A stretch of DNA of 64,000 nt. Source: Trachelipus rathkii (lineage: Eukaryota; Arthropoda; Malacostraca; Isopoda; Trachelipodidae). The notes beneath the pieces are model-generated. The model did not search any database. It saw only the letters and a list, made by a program, of their open reading frames with translations, and was not told where the DNA came from. The position numbers were made by a program, and so were the translations under genes. The number at the start of each line of letters is the position of its first letter. Position 1 is the first letter of the stretch. The stretch is taken from assembly GCA_015478945.1 (NCBI GenBank), contig JABUQX010002503.1, positions 38,293-102,292 on the forward strand. The letters run 5' to 3'. Below are positions 1 through 9,644 of the stretch, one piece after another.

Positions 1-152
1 AATATTTATATTTTTCATCCCTCCCGTCCCGTATATATTAATAATAAATATTCTTCCTTAAATTTTTTTAATTATTTTCTTCTATTTATTATCGAATATT
101 TTCGTTCTTATATATACGTATATATTTTTATATAACATAATATAATATTTGC
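1..152. promoter_or_regulatory. AT-rich upstream region of the 791-residue gene
   Basis: Very AT-rich sequence directly upstream of the ATG at 153, with several overlapping TATA-like stretches (about 110-145). The core promoter must lie here or beyond the window edge. No single TATA/initiator pair stands out. Confidence 0.35.
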
Positions 153-2528
153 ATGGCGTGTTCGCTAAATCCGAATCCACTCGCCGGGGACGAAACTCTT
201 AAACTCCTAGATGATGTTGAATCACTGATATTTTCGGGCGAGGAAAGCGATCCTGAAAAAAACTCTAAAAGGAACAACGTCCACCATCGTAGCGGACGTG
301 GCGCCGTATCCGCAAGATCGAAGTTTAAGGAAGAGGCTAATCGTTCGAACGAAAAAAGGTTTAAAAATAACCTAGAAGGAGTTAAGAACAAAAGCGGTAG
401 TCGTAAGTCCAGGGTGACGGAAAATGCGAACATCACCGGTAGTGATAGTGATAGGGGCGGTACATTCTTCGAGAAAAACGTGTCCTATAAAGGAATTCCT
501 TTCGGCGAAGGAACGAAGAAGAGTTCGGATTATCTCCCTCCGCCATCGAACACTAACGTTAGTTCGAATTCAAATCATCCCCGTCCTGAAAAAAATCAGG
601 CCGCCGCTAGTGGTGAAAAATCGAAAGGTGAGACTACGGCGACGACGATGGAGCATCGTTCTCCTCCTAATACCGGGGGTGAAAAATTGGAGAGAGGCGG
701 TGAGAAGTGGTATCGCGAGATATTGAGAAATCTTCTCTCGTATCCGAAATCTTTCCCCGTTGTTTCTCTGCCTAAACCCTCCACCCCCCACCCTTTGGAT
801 CGGCCCAGAACCGAAGAAGAGCGATCGGTAAACGACGAGACACGAGCCGAAAACGAGGAATTCGGCTACTGCGACGACGAAGAAAACTTCATTATCGATT
901 TCAAAACTCCCTCGAAGGTCGATGTGGAAAACGCCACCTCGAATTTTTTGCTCTCTTACGCGAGCACGTTCTCGCATCTTTTCGAGGAGAGCGTTTTGAA
1001 AAAATTGAAAGATTTCCGGGAAGAAGGGAAAGGTTTCCGAGAAATATTTTCATTTTTCTTCGACGAGTCGAGCAGAGTTATTAAAAATAAGAAGCATTTG
1101 TTCGATTATTTGGCGCGAAAACTGCTCATGGCGTTCTCGAAAACGACGGAATTCATCAAATCTCGCTTGGTAAAGTTCGAGTCGTCGTGCAATTCGGTGT
1201 CGAACGATATGCTTTTTAGACTACATTATACTATTTTCATGACGTGCGAGAAAATAAGTGAAATGTACGCTAATTCGATACCGAATTCCGAAACCCGCAT
1301 TGGCGGGAGTAATATAGAAAGTGCCGATAAAGATTCCCTTACGGCTTCCGTCAACTTTTTCGTAGAGTTAAAATACATCGAAACCCGGGCGATCAACTTA
1401 TTTGAATACGCGGCTGCGTATTTAAACCGCGGCGATAAAAGGGGGGCTCTTACGTACCTGTTTCCGGCGCTGAACCATTTCCATAACGAGTACGTGGTGC
1501 CCAAAACGATCACCACGACCGCGGCATCGGCAACGACGTTAATAGCGAAGAACAACGACGTCATATATCGCGAAATCGTAAGCAATTGCGACTCGATCAG
1601 TTCTATATTCGATCCAGTATTCGACGAGGTGATGGAGCTCGATATCGACTTTCGAGACTCGCTTCTCGCATTCCTAAAAGAGGAGAATCACGAAGAGCAA
1701 GAAACGTTCGACAAGCGCGATAAAAAGATTAAAGCGATAATAGCGAGAGAGAAAAGGGCTTATCTAGACGTCATAGAAAAGGATTTAGCGGTTAGTAAAA
1801 AACAAAATGAGGAGTGCCGGGAACTGCTTTCGGCTCTAAACATGATTAAGATATGGGGTAATTTCGCGCTGGAATCCACGTCAAGGGGCGTAGAGGAGCG
1901 CGTCGACATAATCAACCGCGGAGGGCTAAACATTCTCGTAGAAAGGTCCGCATCCGACCTCGTTTGGTTCCAAGGGTACGTCCGCGAACTGCGCAATTTT
2001 ATTTTTGGCGGCGATAAAAAAGCATCGAACCCCCTCGGATTCGCTTACTCGGGCGAAGAGAACATCGATCGCGACTGCAACAACAACAACAACAACGACA
2101 CTGCGAACGGTACAACGGGTATTAAAGAAATTGAAAATGTTAATAACGATAATAAAAATGCTAATATTAATAATAATGTTTATGGCGATAATCCTAATAA
2201 TAAAAATGGTATCGCTAATAAAGATAACATTAATAATAATAATAGGAAAAATAATAATAATAACAATAATAATAATAACTATAATAACGCCAATAACGAG
2301 CATGAAAATATTTATAATGGACGCAATAACGGTGCGATTGCGTATCCGTATCGAGCGTACGCTAATGAAAACAGTAAATTCTACTACAATAATAGGAATT
2401 TTCAGAGGGGCAACAGACACGATGAAATGAACAACTATGTTTCACGGTACAAATATTATAATAGGTTCGGCACGTACTTAGGAGGAGGGGGGGGAAGGGG
2501 ATATTTTCGCAGATACAGAAATACATAA
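153..2528 (+). CDS. Unknown 791-residue protein with Asn-rich C-terminal tail
   Basis: Single uninterrupted frame from an ATG. I do not recognise the family. The first ~240 residues are polar, charged and probably disordered. Residues ~240-640 look folded and helical (Phe-, Leu-, Glu- and Lys-rich), with a long Glu/Lys stretch near 510-560 that could be coiled coil. Residues ~645-730 are a low-complexity Asn-rich segment made from AAC/AAT runs, and the last ~60 residues are rich in Tyr, Asn, Arg and Gly with an RG-rich end. Prion-like plus RG tails often bind RNA or drive self-assembly, but that is inference. It is intronless and compact like the enzyme genes downstream, so it may be part of the same viral-type cluster. 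AATAAA-like signals lie near 2594-2616. Confidence 0.75.
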   Translation: MACSLNPNPLAGDETLKLLDDVESLIFSGEESDPEKNSKRNNVHHRSGRGAVSARSKFKEEANRSNEKRFKNNLEGVKNKSGSRKSRVTENANITGSDSDRGGTFFEKNVSYKGIPFGEGTKKSSDYLPPPSNTNVSSNSNHPRPEKNQAAASGEKSKGETTATTMEHRSPPNTGGEKLERGGEKWYREILRNLLSYPKSFPVVSLPKPSTPHPLDRPRTEEERSVNDETRAENEEFGYCDDEENFIIDFKTPSKVDVENATSNFLLSYASTFSHLFEESVLKKLKDFREEGKGFREIFSFFFDESSRVIKNKKHLFDYLARKLLMAFSKTTEFIKSRLVKFESSCNSVSNDMLFRLHYTIFMTCEKISEMYANSIPNSETRIGGSNIESADKDSLTASVNFFVELKYIETRAINLFEYAAAYLNRGDKRGALTYLFPALNHFHNEYVVPKTITTTAASATTLIAKNNDVIYREIVSNCDSISSIFDPVFDEVMELDIDFRDSLLAFLKEENHEEQETFDKRDKKIKAIIAREKRAYLDVIEKDLAVSKKQNEECRELLSALNMIKIWGNFALESTSRGVEERVDIINRGGLNILVERSASDLVWFQGYVRELRNFIFGGDKKASNPLGFAYSGEENIDRDCNNNNNNDTANGTTGIKEIENVNNDNKNANINNNVYGDNPNNKNGIANKDNINNNNRKNNNNNNNNNNYNNANNEHENIYNGRNNGAIAYPYRAYANENSKFYYNNRNFQRGNRHDEMNNYVSRYKYYNRFGTYLGGGGGRGYFRRYRNT

Positions 2529-2946
2529 TGTTTTTATATAAACGTGTGTGTGTGTGTGTGTGTGTATATATTGATAAATTCCGCACTAATAATAATAAAA
2601 ACTTTTAATTAATAAAGTGTTCGAAAAACCACTACATTTTTTTTATTTTTTTTTTAAATTACAAACCTTTTTTAGATTTTCAGATTTTTGCACTCAAATA
2701 AAATAACTAATGAATTTCTGCTTTTACGACCATATTTTTGAAACAAATTATATCAATACATTTTAATTCTTTTTTCAATTAATTTATATATCTTAGGTAC
2801 CCCTTAAAAATAATTTTTCATAGAAAAAGGATTTTTAGGGGTAGCTAAAGTAAAAAAATATATGTAAAAAATAATTTAATATTTGACATTTCTTTGAGAA
2901 CTAGTATAAGTCGAAATTCAAAGTGCTAAAATCTAAAAATCCTCAA

Positions 2947-3001
<55 letters not shown>

Positions 3002-3010
3002 ATATATATT
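2947..3010. repeat. (TA)n microsatellite
   Basis: About 60 bp of nearly uninterrupted TA dinucleotide with one small slip near 2990. Confidence 0.9.
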
Positions 3011-3147
3011 ATATATTTATCTTTTTAGCTATAAACTATCGCTTCAACCAGATATATGACGTTGGATCGGAAACTGATATAAGGCGAAAGTCTAATTGCA
3101 AAAATCTTAAAATCTTAAAGAAATTAATTCTCTAAAATTTATCAAAT

Positions 3148-3180
<33 letters not shown>

Positions 3181-3184
<4 letters not shown>

Positions 3185-3600
3185 CTTATATTAGTTCTCT
3201 TCGAGGCGTCACTATATGACGCCATATTCGGTTTAAAGACAGTTTAAGCTTAAGAAAATGGTATTTGAAAGCGTTCACCGCTTTTGCGATTCCCGTATGG
3301 CGTCACTATATTATAGTGACGTTTCGAAGGAAACCGAAAACGACCTAACGTGCACGCGCGACACCCTTTAGGTATGTCGGGTTGAAACGATAGTTTATAC
3401 CCAAAAAGGTGTCGCGCGAGCACGTTAGGACGTTTTTCGGTTCCCTTTGAAACGCCACTATAATATAGTGACGCCATACGGGAATCGCAAAAGCGGCTGA
3501 ACGCTTTCAAATACCATTTTCTTAAGCTTACACTGTCTTTAATTCGAATATGACGTTATATAGTGACGCCTCGAAGGAAACTAATATAAGTGGAAAGTTT
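3181..3600. repeat. Two MITE-like elements in head-to-head inverted orientation
   Basis: The left element (about 3181-3372) runs from a GACTTATATTAGTTC-type end through the TTTTGCGATTCCCGTA core to the GCGCGACACC segment. The right element (about 3373-3600) carries the same blocks reverse-complemented, in the opposite order. Together they form an imperfect palindrome of about 400 bp centred near 3375. The element shares its core with the arrays at 8.2-12.1 kb and 50.8-53.0 kb. No transposase is present, so it is non-autonomous. Confidence 0.75.
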
Positions 3601-3639
3601 AAGTGAAAATTCTGAAAAATAATTTCGACTTGAAAATTT

Positions 3640-4210
3640 TTTGACAATTATTTTCTTTGAGATTTTAAGATTTTTGCACTTAGTCTTTCGCCTTATATCA
3701 GTTACCCCCACCAACGTCACTATATCGGGTTGAAACGATAGTTTATACCTAAATGGTGTCGCGCGAGCACGTTAGGTCGTTTTTCGGTTCTATTCGAAAC
3801 ATCACTATAATATAGTAACACCATACGGGAATCGCAAAAGCGGCTGAACGTTTTCAAATACCATTTTCTTAAGCTTAAACTGTCTTTAAACCGAGTATGA
3901 CGTCATATAGTGACGCCTCGGCGGAAACTAGTATAAGTCGAAGGTCTAAGCACAAATTCCGAAAAATAATTTCGACTTAAAATTTTTTTGTTAATTATTT
4001 TCTTTGAGATTTTAAGATTTTTGCACTTAAACCTTCGCCTTTATATCAGTTTCCCATCCAACGTCACTTAATCGGGTTGAAACGATAGTTTATACCTAAA
4101 AGTGACATTGGATCGGAAACTGATAGAAGGCGAAGGTCTAAGTGCAAAAATCTAAAAATCTCAAAGAAAATTAACAAAAAAATTTTAAGTCGAAATTATT
4201 TTTCGGAATT
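3640..4210. repeat. Further copies of the MITE-like element, one nearly full and one partial
   Basis: One copy spans roughly 3660-3945, with ACTTAGTCTTTCGCCTTATA at its left end and AGTCGAAGGTCTAAGCAC at its right. A truncated copy follows at about 4020-4140, reduced to the two ends with most of the core missing. The same linker, rich in AAAATCTAAAAATCTCAAAG, separates the copies. Confidence 0.7.
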
Positions 4211-4261
4211 TAATTAATAAAATTGATTAAAAAAATATAGTTATATTTGTTTTTTTAAAAA

Positions 4262-4497
4262 AACTATCATATATATATATATAAATGCTCCGCGTCGTAC
4301 ACGATGAGGCACTGGTGTTTAAAGACCCGTCACAAAGACACAGTTGCTATTATATGTTACTGCTGTGAGAGTGAACTCGCTCTCCCGAGATTCTTGTATG
4401 CGATATCAATAATATCACTACTCGAACATTACCATTATTAATTCACAATAAATAGCAAAGGAAAACCACCTTCGCGAGGAAAAGTCTTTTCTGTGAA
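4262..4497 (+). promoter_or_regulatory. Putative promoter and 5' leader of the six-exon gene
   Basis: A TATATATATAAA stretch ends near 4284. It is followed by ~210 bp of more balanced sequence leading to the ATG at 4498, consistent with a TATA box and an untranslated leader. An upstream ATG at 4285 opens only a short frame. Confidence 0.35.
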
Positions 4498-6907
4498 ATG
4501 CTTTCTTCAAAAGATTTTGAAGAAGCTGAAAAAACAGCATCGAGAGCAGCATTACCACCACCAGACAAAAAACAAGACAAAAGACATTCTGGATCTGGTA
4601 AGTAATAGCAGGATATTAATCTTTCGTTAAAGTTTCTATATTTTATTTAATTTTTAATTATTATTATTATTATTAATATTATTACTTTACTATCATTATT
4701 TTTTTAATACTTGACAAATTTACATTCTAACAGTTAAGGGTAGCCAGAAAAGAGAACGTTATAGAGGCAGCAGCGGCCAGGTATTCACTGACGAAACACC
4801 ATCACCAGTTTTCCAGTGTTATTCCTCATTCAAGGTCCCTTCCCGAAAACAGTTGATGGAAGAAAGAAGTTTCAGCTACCTCGCTTATACCCCCGATGCA
4901 TTAACGTCATCTGCGAATAAAGCGAATGTAGGAAGATACCGTGAAAAAACTTTTCATTCTTCTGACTCTGGTGAGTAATAAGAATAAAATATTCATCTAA
5001 CATCCTTCTAATACTTAATAAATTTATATTCAAACAGGTATGGGAATCCCATTACCACGACGATCACCAACTCCACCAAGAGATGTTGAAATTTTAAAGG
5101 ATTTCCCTTTAGAATATTCAAACCTAGCGATATTGATGCAAAGTAAAAAATAAACTATTATCTTTATCTATGTATACTTTTACTATCTCTACCTATATAC
5201 TCTTATTATTATTGTTTTTATTTTAGGCGCTGCGCAAATTTCCAGAGAGGAAGGCCTTTTGGCGAATTCTGCCAATTTAACCGAAAAAATGAAGTCGTCC
5301 TTCATAGCAGCAGCTGCAGTTCGTAAAACTTATGAACAACGTAAGAAAATATATTTCATTTTTATTTTTTTAATCTTCTTTTTTTGTTCTTAGCTTCTAA
5401 TATTATTTTTTTAATCTTATCTTATCTTCTAAATATTATTTTCCTTTCATCTTTTTTTCCAGGTGCTAAGCGCAGAAGATTGGAAGAAATAGATTATCCT
5501 ATTTCCGATCTCGAAGAGGAAATATTTGAGAGAACGAGGAATAATTCAAGCATCGAATTTAATGATCGTAAGTAATAAAACCTTAATGTAAGCTTTTGAT
5601 CTATTTTAATTTAATTTAACCAAATTGATATGCGTTTAATATTTTTAATTCTTTTTTTTACTTCCTTTACTTAATTTCCATGTACATTTGTAAAATATTT
5701 TATGTTCCGCTGTTTATTTCTTTTATTAGCTATCGATGATTCCTTCTCGGAGTATCAGCCGTCAATTGCCGAGCTGGCGGCGCACAAAGAAAATTCACCA
5801 CGACCACCACAACGACTACCACCACCATCAGCATCAGCATCAGCATCAGCATCAGCATCAGCATCAGCATCAGCATCAGCAGGCATTGATGAATCGTCAT
5901 CATCGATATCAGATCATGGAATTCTAACTAAATACACCGGCTTGGATTCTGCAGGTTCCCACGAATATCGGTGTGATAAAAACAAATTCCATGCCCTGAT
6001 GAATAGAGATAAACGTTGCCTTGCCAGGAATAAAGAAGATTCCTCAACCATCGCAAATCTGAAGAACATCCTCCCAACTCCTCTTGATAAACACTATCTT
6101 GGTGAAGAAAAGCTTGATCTTAAACTGGCCGAGGTAGAAGAAGAGACGGAGGGAGTACTAAGTCAACTTATAAGTGATTTCGAGAAAAAAGCAAATAAAC
6201 TCCGAACGATGATTAAGATTCAAAAAAATGATTATATCAATTACCATAAACAAATGGATTCAAAAAAGGTAGGCAAGTTCCACCCAGTACAATCGGAGAT
6301 GGGATTGAGAAGAACCCTATCCTCATACACTGTTTACACGCGCTTGGGCGTTTTAGAAAATACAAGAAGATATATGGGAAAGGTCCACAAAATAGCAAAA
6401 AAACTCGATAAAGATATGGAAATAATAGTTGAACTCCTAGGAAAACGAGAACAAGAAAGCGAAGAACAAGAAGAAGAAGAAGAAAAAGAAGAAGGCCTCC
6501 AACAAATTTCATTAGACGCAGAAGAAGAAGAAGAAGAAGAAGAAGAAGAAGAAGAACAGAAGCTTAAAAAGAATGTAAGCGAAAATGTCGAACAAAGAGA
6601 AATAGAAGAAGATGGATCAATTCATGTACAACCAGAAATTGACGAAGAAGCCTTTGACGAAAATGAAGATCGAACAGCAGATGAAAATAACTTATCTGTT
6701 AAGGATTATCAAGAATTTTTTCATTTTGGTGTAGATAATACCGAGGTTTTGAGGAGATTATTTTTACGCCATAAAAAAGTTTTGAAGAGGAACAGAACAA
6801 AATTTGATATAACCACATTTCGTCAACAAATTCCTAAGGAAAACCCATTTAGATTAATGAATTCAGACGAATTAATAGCGTTACTAAAACAATTTAAATC
6901 AAATTGA
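4498..6907 (+). CDS. Six-exon gene for a 612-residue acidic, low-complexity protein
   Basis: I reconstructed six exons from splice sites and frame: 4498-4597, 4734-4970, 5038-5142, 5227-5340, 5463-5567 and 5730-6907. Every intron starts GTAAG/GTGAG/GTAAA, ends AG and lies in phase 1. The joined frame is open from the ATG at 4498 to a TGA at 6905-6907. The protein starts polar and disordered, with a basic AKRRR patch at the start of exon 5. The last exon encodes a Ser-Ala repeat (from a GCATCA hexamer run, 5825-5882), a helical region, a long poly-Glu run and an acidic tail ending in a helical LIALLKQF-type segment. I do not recognise the family. Multiple introns make it look more like a host gene than its neighbours. 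Start choice: the first ATG after a TATA-containing leader (4268-4283). Confidence 0.65.
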
Positions 6908-7650
6908 ATATCAAAGTCTTTGTGCATTTTATGTGATAATTCTTTTAAATTATAATAATATGAATATGAATGATTGAATTTTTTTTTCTTTAGATTTTCA
7001 AATGTTTGTACTAAGACCTTCGTGTTATATTAGTTCCCGATGAAACATCATTAAATCAATATTTAATAAGCCTAACGATGGTTTATGGGCAAAAAATTAT
7101 GTTTGATCATGTTAAGTCATTGTGCGATTCCCTTTGAAACGTAGCTATATCAAAGTATCGTTTCACAAGGAATCGCAAAAAATGACTAAACGTGTTTAAA
7201 ATTTATTTTTTTACGATTAAACTATAGTCAAGCCTATCAATAGCTCATAGAGCGAAAGTACATCGGGAATCAATATAAAACGAAGGTTTAAGTCGAAAAT
7301 ATGAGAAAAATTGTCAGTAAAAAAAATTCTGATTTTTGTTTTTTATATTTTTAAATTTTTATATTTCGACCACTTGTTCGATATTGAGAATAGAGCCACG
7401 TGTTTCTGTGAATATTACCCATAGTGTCGTATATTATTTTAATGTAATTTATGCAATCAAGACGATTAAAATAAATTTATCATTCTATACATTTTTTTAT
7501 TTACCCAAAACATGCACATTCGTAAAAATTGAACATGAAAAAAAGTTGATTTATTTTATTTTTTATGTATTTTTCGCAATTAGGGATGATGAAAATAAAT
7601 TTATCACTATAGATTTTTTGGTAAAGCTGAACATTTCGTCTGATCTTTGA
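6908..7650. other. Gene-free AT-rich region with a diverged MITE copy
   Basis: About 7005-7300 holds a much-diverged copy of the inverted-repeat element: a GACCTTCGTGTTATATTAGT left end, a GCGATTCCC core and an AACGAAGGTTTAAGTCG right end. The rest is AT-rich and without gene signals; the open frames seen are short and low in complexity. Confidence 0.45.
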
Positions 7651-7692
7651 TATTCGATATATCGATAAATATCGATATATGGATTCTTGGAT

Positions 7693-7850
<158 letters not shown>

Positions 7851-7964
7851 TCAAATGGTTTTGAGATTTATAGAGTACGAATAGATTGTTGCGAATAAAT
7901 GTCCAAAAAATATTCATTTTTGGGATTTATTGTTTTTTGGAGTATATCACTAACGAATACCCAC

Positions 7965-8165
7965 GGGTAGTCCGCCCCGATGTCAGGAGTCGGGGTCTCT
8001 CGGCCTCTAGGTGGACTACGAGGGGACTAACCCCCCCTCCGGGGATGGTCTCGGGTGTCGCGGGGGTTCCTCCGACCATCCCCTCCGGGGTATGAAACGT
8101 CCCCTCCTCCGTCCCCCATCGGCTCGAGCCCCCTAAAAAGGGTTAATACTCCATTTTAGGGGACG
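7965..8165. repeat. GC-rich island with a strong hairpin, possible transposon fragment
   Basis: About 200 bp of GC-rich sequence stands out from AT-rich surroundings. It contains a perfect 10-bp stem, GGGGATGGTC with GACCATCCCC, near 8041-8090. It could be the end of a non-LTR retrotransposon or another mobile element, but I see no encoded protein domain to name it. Confidence 0.4.
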
Positions 8166-8199
8166 TATATATATATATAGCTTACGGAAAAAGTTAAAC

Positions 8200-9250
8200 C
8201 ATTCGACACTACGTCGAAGGTCTAAGCGCTAAAATCTAAAATCTCTAAAAGAAAATATTTCACAAAATTTTTCTAAGTCGAAATTATTTTCGAAATTTGC
8301 ACTTAGACCTTCGACTTATCTCAGTTCCCGATGAGGCGTCACTATATGACGTCATAATCGGTTTGAAGATATTTTAAGTTTAACAAAATGGTACTCGAAA
8401 GCGTTCAGCCGCTTTTGCGATTCCCGTAAGGCGACACTATATTATAGCGACTTTTCGAAGGGAACCGAAAAACGACCTAATGTGCTCGCGCGACACCTTT
8501 TTAGGGATAAACTATCACTTCAATCCGATATAGTGACGTCAGGAAGGGAACTGATATAAGTCGAAGGTCTAAGTGCGAAAATGTAAAAAAATTCATGAAA
8601 AAATAATAATAATAATTCACAAAAAAAATTTTATGTTTCGAATTTGCACTTAGACCTTCGACTTATATTAGTTCCCGATAAGGCGTCACTATATGACGTC
8701 ATAATCGGTTTGAAGATACTTTAAGCTTAACAAAATGGTACTCGAAATCGTTCAGCCGCTTTTGCTATTCCCGCAAGGCTATCAATTATATTATAGTGAC
8801 TTTGAAGGGTCCGAAAACGACCTGAACGCTCGCGCGACACCTTTTTAGGGATAAACTATCGCTTCAACCCGATATAGTGACGTCAGGAAGGGAACTGATA
8901 TAAGTCGAAGGTCTAAGTGCGAAAATCTAAAAAAATTCTTGAAAAAATAATAATAATAATTCACAAAAAAAATTTTAAGTTTCGGAATTTGCACTTAGAC
9001 CTTCGACTTATATTAGTTCCCGATGAGGCGTCACTATATGACGTCATAATCGGTTTGAAGATACTTTAAGCTTAACAAAATGGTACTCGAAAGCGTTCAG
9101 CCTCTTTTGCGATTCCCGTAAGGCGACACTATATTATAGTGACGTTTCGAAGGGAACCGAAAAACGACCTAACGTGATCGGGTGACGCTTTTTAGGGATA
9201 AACCATCGTTGAACCCGATATAGTGACGTTTCGAAGGGAACTGATATAAG
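8200..9250. repeat. Tandem array of three to four MITE-like elements
   Basis: Three near-full copies start at about 8286, 8645 and 8993, a period of ~355 bp, preceded by a partial copy. Each has terminal inverted repeats GCACTTAGACCTTCGACTTA and its reverse complement, internal palindromes (CGTCACTATATGACGTCA, CACTATATTATAGTG) and a GCGCGACACC block. AT-rich linkers separate the copies. Confidence 0.8.
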
Positions 9251-9590
9251 TCGAAGGTCTAAGTATAAGTCGAAAGGTTTAAGTGCTAAGTCGAAGATCT
9301 AAGTAAAAGTCGAAGGTCTAGGTATAAGTCGAAGGTCTAGGTATAAGTCGAAGGTCTAAGTATAAGTCGAAAGGTTTAAGTGCTAAGTCGAAGGTCTAAG
9401 TATAAGTCGAAGGTTTAAGTGCTAAGTGGAAGGTCTAAGTGCTAAGTCGAAGGTCTAAGTGCTAAGTCGAAGGCTCCGCTAAGTGGAAGGTCTACAAGTG
9501 CTAAGCCTAGCGTCGCGCTAAGTCGAAGGCTAAGGATAAGTCGAAGGTCTAAGTAAAAGTCGAAGGTCGAAGTGCTAAGTCGAAAAAATC
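9250..9590. repeat. Minisatellite of ~19-20 bp derived from the MITE terminal repeat
   Basis: About 17 tandem copies of AAGTCGAAGGTCTAAGTGCT and close variants (AAGTATAAGTCGAAGG types). The repeat unit is the same sequence as the terminal inverted repeat of the flanking elements. Confidence 0.85.
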
Positions 9591-9644
9591 TAAAATTTCT
9601 CAAAGAAAATAATACACAAAATTTTTTTAAGTCCAAATTATTTT

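Larger units (their letters stand above)
2529..4280. other. Gene-free AT-rich region with TA/GT microsatellites and MITE-like elements
   Basis: After the polyadenylation-type signals of the preceding gene comes AT-rich sequence with a GT run (2541-2568), a TA run (2947-3010) and another TA run (3155-3181). From about 3180 it is filled by copies of the inverted-repeat element listed separately. No coding sequence is supported. Confidence 0.6.

Noticed and set aside
2005..2430. Plus-strand Ile/Thr-rich open frame
   Set aside because: Shadow of the AAT/AAC repeat in the overlapping 791-residue gene.
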